Origin: an uncultured Actinomycetes bacterium
GTDB lineage: Bacteria; Actinomycetota; Actinomycetes; Nanopelagicales; Nanopelagicaceae
Assembly (NCBI GenBank): GCA_903921405.1
Contig: CAIXPV010000143.1
Span: 1 to 9,067, forward strand
Direction: 5' to 3'
Length of the DNA: 9,067 nt
Part shown: positions 6,830 to 9,067 of the stretch, in pieces
How positions within the stretch are numbered: position 1 is the first letter of the stretch
How the letters are laid out: every line of letters starts with the position of its first letter
The notes under the pieces: generated by a model
What the model saw: only the letters and a program-made list of their open reading frames with translations
Told to the model about the DNA's origin: nothing
Databases searched by the model: none
Translations under genes and position numbers: made by a program

Positions 6830-7307
6830 AGGTGACCGGTAGTGGAGCCGTTCCTGCTAAACGAAATAACCTGATTGCCAACTTCTTACGAACCAACTGT
6901 GTCGATGAGACAGAGTCAGTATGTATGGCGATTGCAATCTTTATCTTGGTTGTAAGTGCCGCTAACTCATCTAGCAACGCTGACTCTGACGCTGTTGCAT
7001 GGATAGGACCGTCAACGATGAGTAACGCTAATGCAGCAGATAGTGCACTCTCTGACGCCGAACGATCTTGGACGCTGGCCTCACGGGCCTGATAAGCAGC
7101 AGATGTGAGCAGCAACGTCGAGGCTGGGTCTGAAAAATCGCTGCGAGTAATCTCTAGGGCAATCGCCGCCCTACGTTGTAGTAGTCCATCGAGATTCGCC
7201 CAACTTGTTTCAACACGGTGATGCAGCCTGTCGAGCCGAGTGGCAAGAAAAGACAAGTACCAGAGGCAGATCAGGATTATGAGTATTACTAAAAGCGCTG
7301 TTTTCAT
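6804..7307 (-). CDS. LemA-like small membrane-anchored protein
   Basis: This 167-residue protein has one N-terminal membrane helix (about 3-21) followed by a mostly helical domain. Segment 22-52 (ATRLDRLHHRV..SWANLDGLLQRRAAI) resembles the LemA pattern of a helix containing VExAWxxIDxxLxRR. The C-terminal segment about 123-163 (AIHTDSVSS to LAGTAPLPVTYEFE) resembles the LemA ending, where ARxxYNxAV precedes a KPxPYFE-like tail, but the first half is degenerate here. Small proteins of this kind are, from memory, found after pimA in other actinobacteria; in M. tuberculosis that place is held by Rv2609c, which has a Nudix domain not seen here. The start overlaps the pimA stop (ATGA), with GAGGA at 7314-7318 as ribosome-binding site. 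No enzymatic motif is visible, and its role is unknown. Confidence 0.8.
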   Translation of the reverse strand: MKTALLVILIILICLWYLSFLATRLDRLHHRVETSWANLDGLLQRRAAIALEITRSDFSDPASTLLLTSAAYQAREASVQDRSASESALSAALALLIVDGPIHATASESALLDELAALTTKIKIAIAIHTDSVSSTQLVRKKLAIRLFRLAGTAPLPVTYEFESDAL

Positions 7308-8488
7308 TTTTTGTCCTCATCTCGCGAGAGCAAGCGATTCCACGTTCTATTCTCTGAAACTAACGTGACTCCCTCGCCGCCAACTAAGGCCATCTCATAG
7401 ATAGAAAAGATCTGATCTCCTACAACATCCCAATCAAAAATCTGCGCGTGATCCTTACCTGCCTTCGATAGAACTTGACGTTTTTGGCCATCACGCAAAA
7501 GATCGATAATAGTTTTTGCGAGCTCGGTTGAATCTTCAGATGCAAATAGTGCACCAAACTCTCCCCCACCAAGGAGTGATTCAAATGCTGGAATATCACT
7601 TGCCACTACACACGCTCCACCGGCCAAAGCCTCTGCCAAAATAATGCCAAAAGACTCTCCGCCCGTATTAGGAGCTACGTAGATTGCAACTGATGCCATG
7701 AAATCTGCTTTATCTTCTTCGCTGATTCGCCCCAGAAATTCAAACCGTTGACGTAACTGTGGATCAATTGTTTTTTCCACATCTTTTGGATCTCCTGGAC
7801 CTGCAACAAAGACCCTCACGTCCGGAGCAAATCTGGCGATGATTGGGAGCGCATCGAGTAATACGTGAAGACCTTTTCTTGGCTCTTCAAAGCGTCCGAT
7901 GAATCCAATTGTATTTCCCAACCATTTGTCTTGAGGCTTTCCATTGGCATAACGTTTTGAATAGATTCCATTTGGTATTACTACTGCATCGGTATCCAAA
8001 TGATTTGTAAGCGTAAGACGGGCGGCCTCTGACACTGCAATTCGCGCAGAAAGTTTTTCAATTGCAGGCTCCAAGATTGGCCCTATCGCATAAATAACCT
8101 TTTGATGTTTGGCTGCAGCATGAAATGTTCCCACCATGGGACCTTCAGCGGCCCAACATGCTAGAAGTGAAATCGAAGGAATTGCGGGTTCGTGAAGGTG
8201 CAATAAATCAAAGTCGCCCTGACTGATCCACGCTTTTACTCGGCTAAATGCAACGGGTCCAAATAGAACTCGTGCCACGGCACCGTTATATGGAATTGCA
8301 ATAGGTTTACCAGCACTGACTACGTAATCAGGTAAGGACGTCTCATCGATTGCTGGAGCCAATACGGATACTGAATGACCAGCAGCGAGTAAGAACTCTG
8401 CTAAATCACGAATATGGTTTTGTACTCCCCCTGGGACGTCCCATCCATAAGGACAAACTATTCCGATTTTTAGTCTGGTGGTAAGCAT
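7304..8488 (-). CDS. pimA: Phosphatidylinositol alpha-mannosyltransferase PimA (GT4 family)
   Basis: PimA transfers the first mannose from GDP-mannose to the inositol ring of phosphatidylinositol at the inner face of the membrane, starting PIM synthesis. The protein is 394 residues from the ATG at 8488 and has a two-Rossmann-domain GT-B layout. Landmarks are CPYGWDVPGGVQNH (12-25, GDP-binding loop), HLHEPAIPS (97-105), GTFHAA with H123, GRFEEPRKGL with R199 and K205, and the E-x7-E motif E278/E286 in ESFGIILAEALAGG. These line up with G16, H118, R196, K202 and E274 of mycobacterial PimA. The ATG at 8488 overlaps the acyltransferase stop by one base (TAATG) and has AAGGA at 8498-8502. A longer frame from 8521 only adds eleven atypical residues. 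The neighbouring acyltransferase supports PIM synthesis rather than a generic glycosyltransferase. Confidence 0.94.
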   Translation of the reverse strand: MLTTRLKIGIVCPYGWDVPGGVQNHIRDLAEFLLAAGHSVSVLAPAIDETSLPDYVVSAGKPIAIPYNGAVARVLFGPVAFSRVKAWISQGDFDLLHLHEPAIPSISLLACWAAEGPMVGTFHAAAKHQKVIYAIGPILEPAIEKLSARIAVSEAARLTLTNHLDTDAVVIPNGIYSKRYANGKPQDKWLGNTIGFIGRFEEPRKGLHVLLDALPIIARFAPDVRVFVAGPGDPKDVEKTIDPQLRQRFEFLGRISEEDKADFMASVAIYVAPNTGGESFGIILAEALAGGACVVASDIPAFESLLGGGEFGALFASEDSTELAKTIIDLLRDGQKRQVLSKAGKDHAQIFDWDVVGDQIFSIYEMALVGGEGVTLVSENRTWNRLLSRDEDKK

Positions 8489-9067
8489 TAGGTACGATCC
8501 TTGAAATCGCCATCGATCCAAATGCGCTGCATCATGTGCCAGTCGTGCGGAAATCGTGCAATGCCTTGTGCAAAGAGATCGGCGCTATTTTGAACAATCT
8601 GCGCCACACGTTCATTCTCACTTCCCTCTGTTGGAATCGGCACTAATTCAAAATCTATATGAATACCAATCTCGGTATAAGAGATCATGACGCAAATCAA
8701 AGGTGCATCGGTTTTCAATGCAAGAATTGCAGGCCCAGCGGGCATGCGAGCTGGGCCACCAAAGAAAGTAACATCAATACCAGTACGAGATAAGTCTCGA
8801 TCCGCCGCAAGTGCCACTACGCACCCTGAACGCAAACGCTGTGCCAAGGTAGGAATTACACGCCCATCTAATGGCAAAGCCTCCATACCAAAAGCGGCGC
8901 GATAATCCATGAACTTCTTAAATAACGCCTCAGGCTTTAGGTGTTCTGCAACGGTTACGATTCTGGCGCCTTTGCCGCAGAAATATGCAGCAGCGTGGTC
9001 ATAATTACCAACATGGGGCAAAGTTACGATTGCACCTTTTCCTGCTGCGATTGCATCAAGAAGTAAA
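8488..9067 (-). CDS. Phosphatidylinositol mannoside acyltransferase, 3' portion (partial, runs off the right edge)
   Basis: Members of this lysophospholipid-acyltransferase-like family (LpxL/PatA type) add a fatty acyl chain to the 6-position of the mannose put on by PimA. I read 192 C-terminal residues; the N-terminus lies beyond 9067. The HxxxxD catalytic motif is present as PHVGNYD near the beginning of the fragment, and the frame clearly continues upstream of it to the window edge (GKGAIVTL). The segment ADRDLSRTGIDVTFFGGPARMPAGPA is characteristic of the actinobacterial PIM acyltransferases. Tail residues WIDGDFKDRT precede a TAA that shares its last base with the pimA ATG. The expected upstream partner is pgsA (phosphatidylinositol phosphate synthase), which cannot be checked here. 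The gene corresponds in position to Rv2611c (PatA) of M. tuberculosis. Confidence 0.92.
   Translation of the reverse strand, partial: LLLDAIAAGKGAIVTLPHVGNYDHAAAYFCGKGARIVTVAEHLKPEALFKKFMDYRAAFGMEALPLDGRVIPTLAQRLRSGCVVALAADRDLSRTGIDVTFFGGPARMPAGPAILALKTDAPLICVMISYTEIGIHIDFELVPIPTEGSENERVAQIVQNSADLFAQGIARFPHDWHMMQRIWIDGDFKDRT

Noticed and set aside
1..9067. Mobile elements, CRISPR arrays, tRNA or rRNA genes, toxin-antitoxin or defence genes
   Set aside because: The window is filled by identifiable housekeeping genes with gaps of at most 66 bp. No repeats, cloverleaf-like sequences, transposase motifs or foreign-looking composition were seen.

Overview
The window is a gene-dense, single-direction stretch of an actinobacterial chromosome. 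Every gene I can support lies on the minus strand, so transcription runs from position 9067 towards position 1. The gene order matches the conserved actinobacterial neighbourhood in which phosphatidylinositol mannoside (PIM) genes lead through pdxS-pdxT and yebC to ruvC-ruvA-ruvB and then secD. In Mycobacterium tuberculosis the equivalents run from about Rv2611c to Rv2587c. The base composition is moderate (27 of the first 60 bases are G or C) and gene spacing is extremely tight: the longest gap is 66 bp and several genes overlap. A low-GC, streamlined actinobacterium with PIM genes fits the freshwater acI lineage (Nanopelagicales, e.g. Ca. Planktophila or Ca. Nanopelagicus). That placement is an inference from order and composition, not a sequence match.

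Reading in the direction of transcription, the first block (9067-6804) concerns the cell envelope: the 3' part of a PIM acyltransferase, the mannosyltransferase pimA, and a small LemA-like membrane protein. These are joined by 1-nt and 4-nt overlaps and are almost certainly co-translated. A lipoprotein with a DUF3048/YerB-type domain follows (6829-5792), again overlapping its upstream neighbour. Next come pdxS and pdxT (5750-4254), the two subunits of the deoxyxylulose-5-phosphate-independent pyridoxal 5'-phosphate synthase. They are preceded by a 41-bp gap holding a plausible -10 hexamer. The third block is yebC (4226-3474), then the Holliday-junction genes ruvC, ruvA and ruvB (3407-1223), with a 0-nt junction between ruvC and ruvA and a probable 8-nt overlap between ruvA and ruvB. 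The window ends inside secD (1211 to the left edge), which starts 11 bp after ruvB; yajC, usual at this place, is absent.

Most of this is ordinary housekeeping sequence. I found no mobile elements, CRISPR arrays, RNA genes, phage genes or defence genes, and no evidence of a new multi-gene system. The points most worth a second look are an eight-G homopolymer exactly where the ruvC ribosome-binding site should be, the missing yajC with an SD-less secD start, and two poorly understood envelope proteins (LemA-like and DUF3048 lipoprotein) kept between the PIM and vitamin B6 genes in a genome that otherwise looks stripped down.
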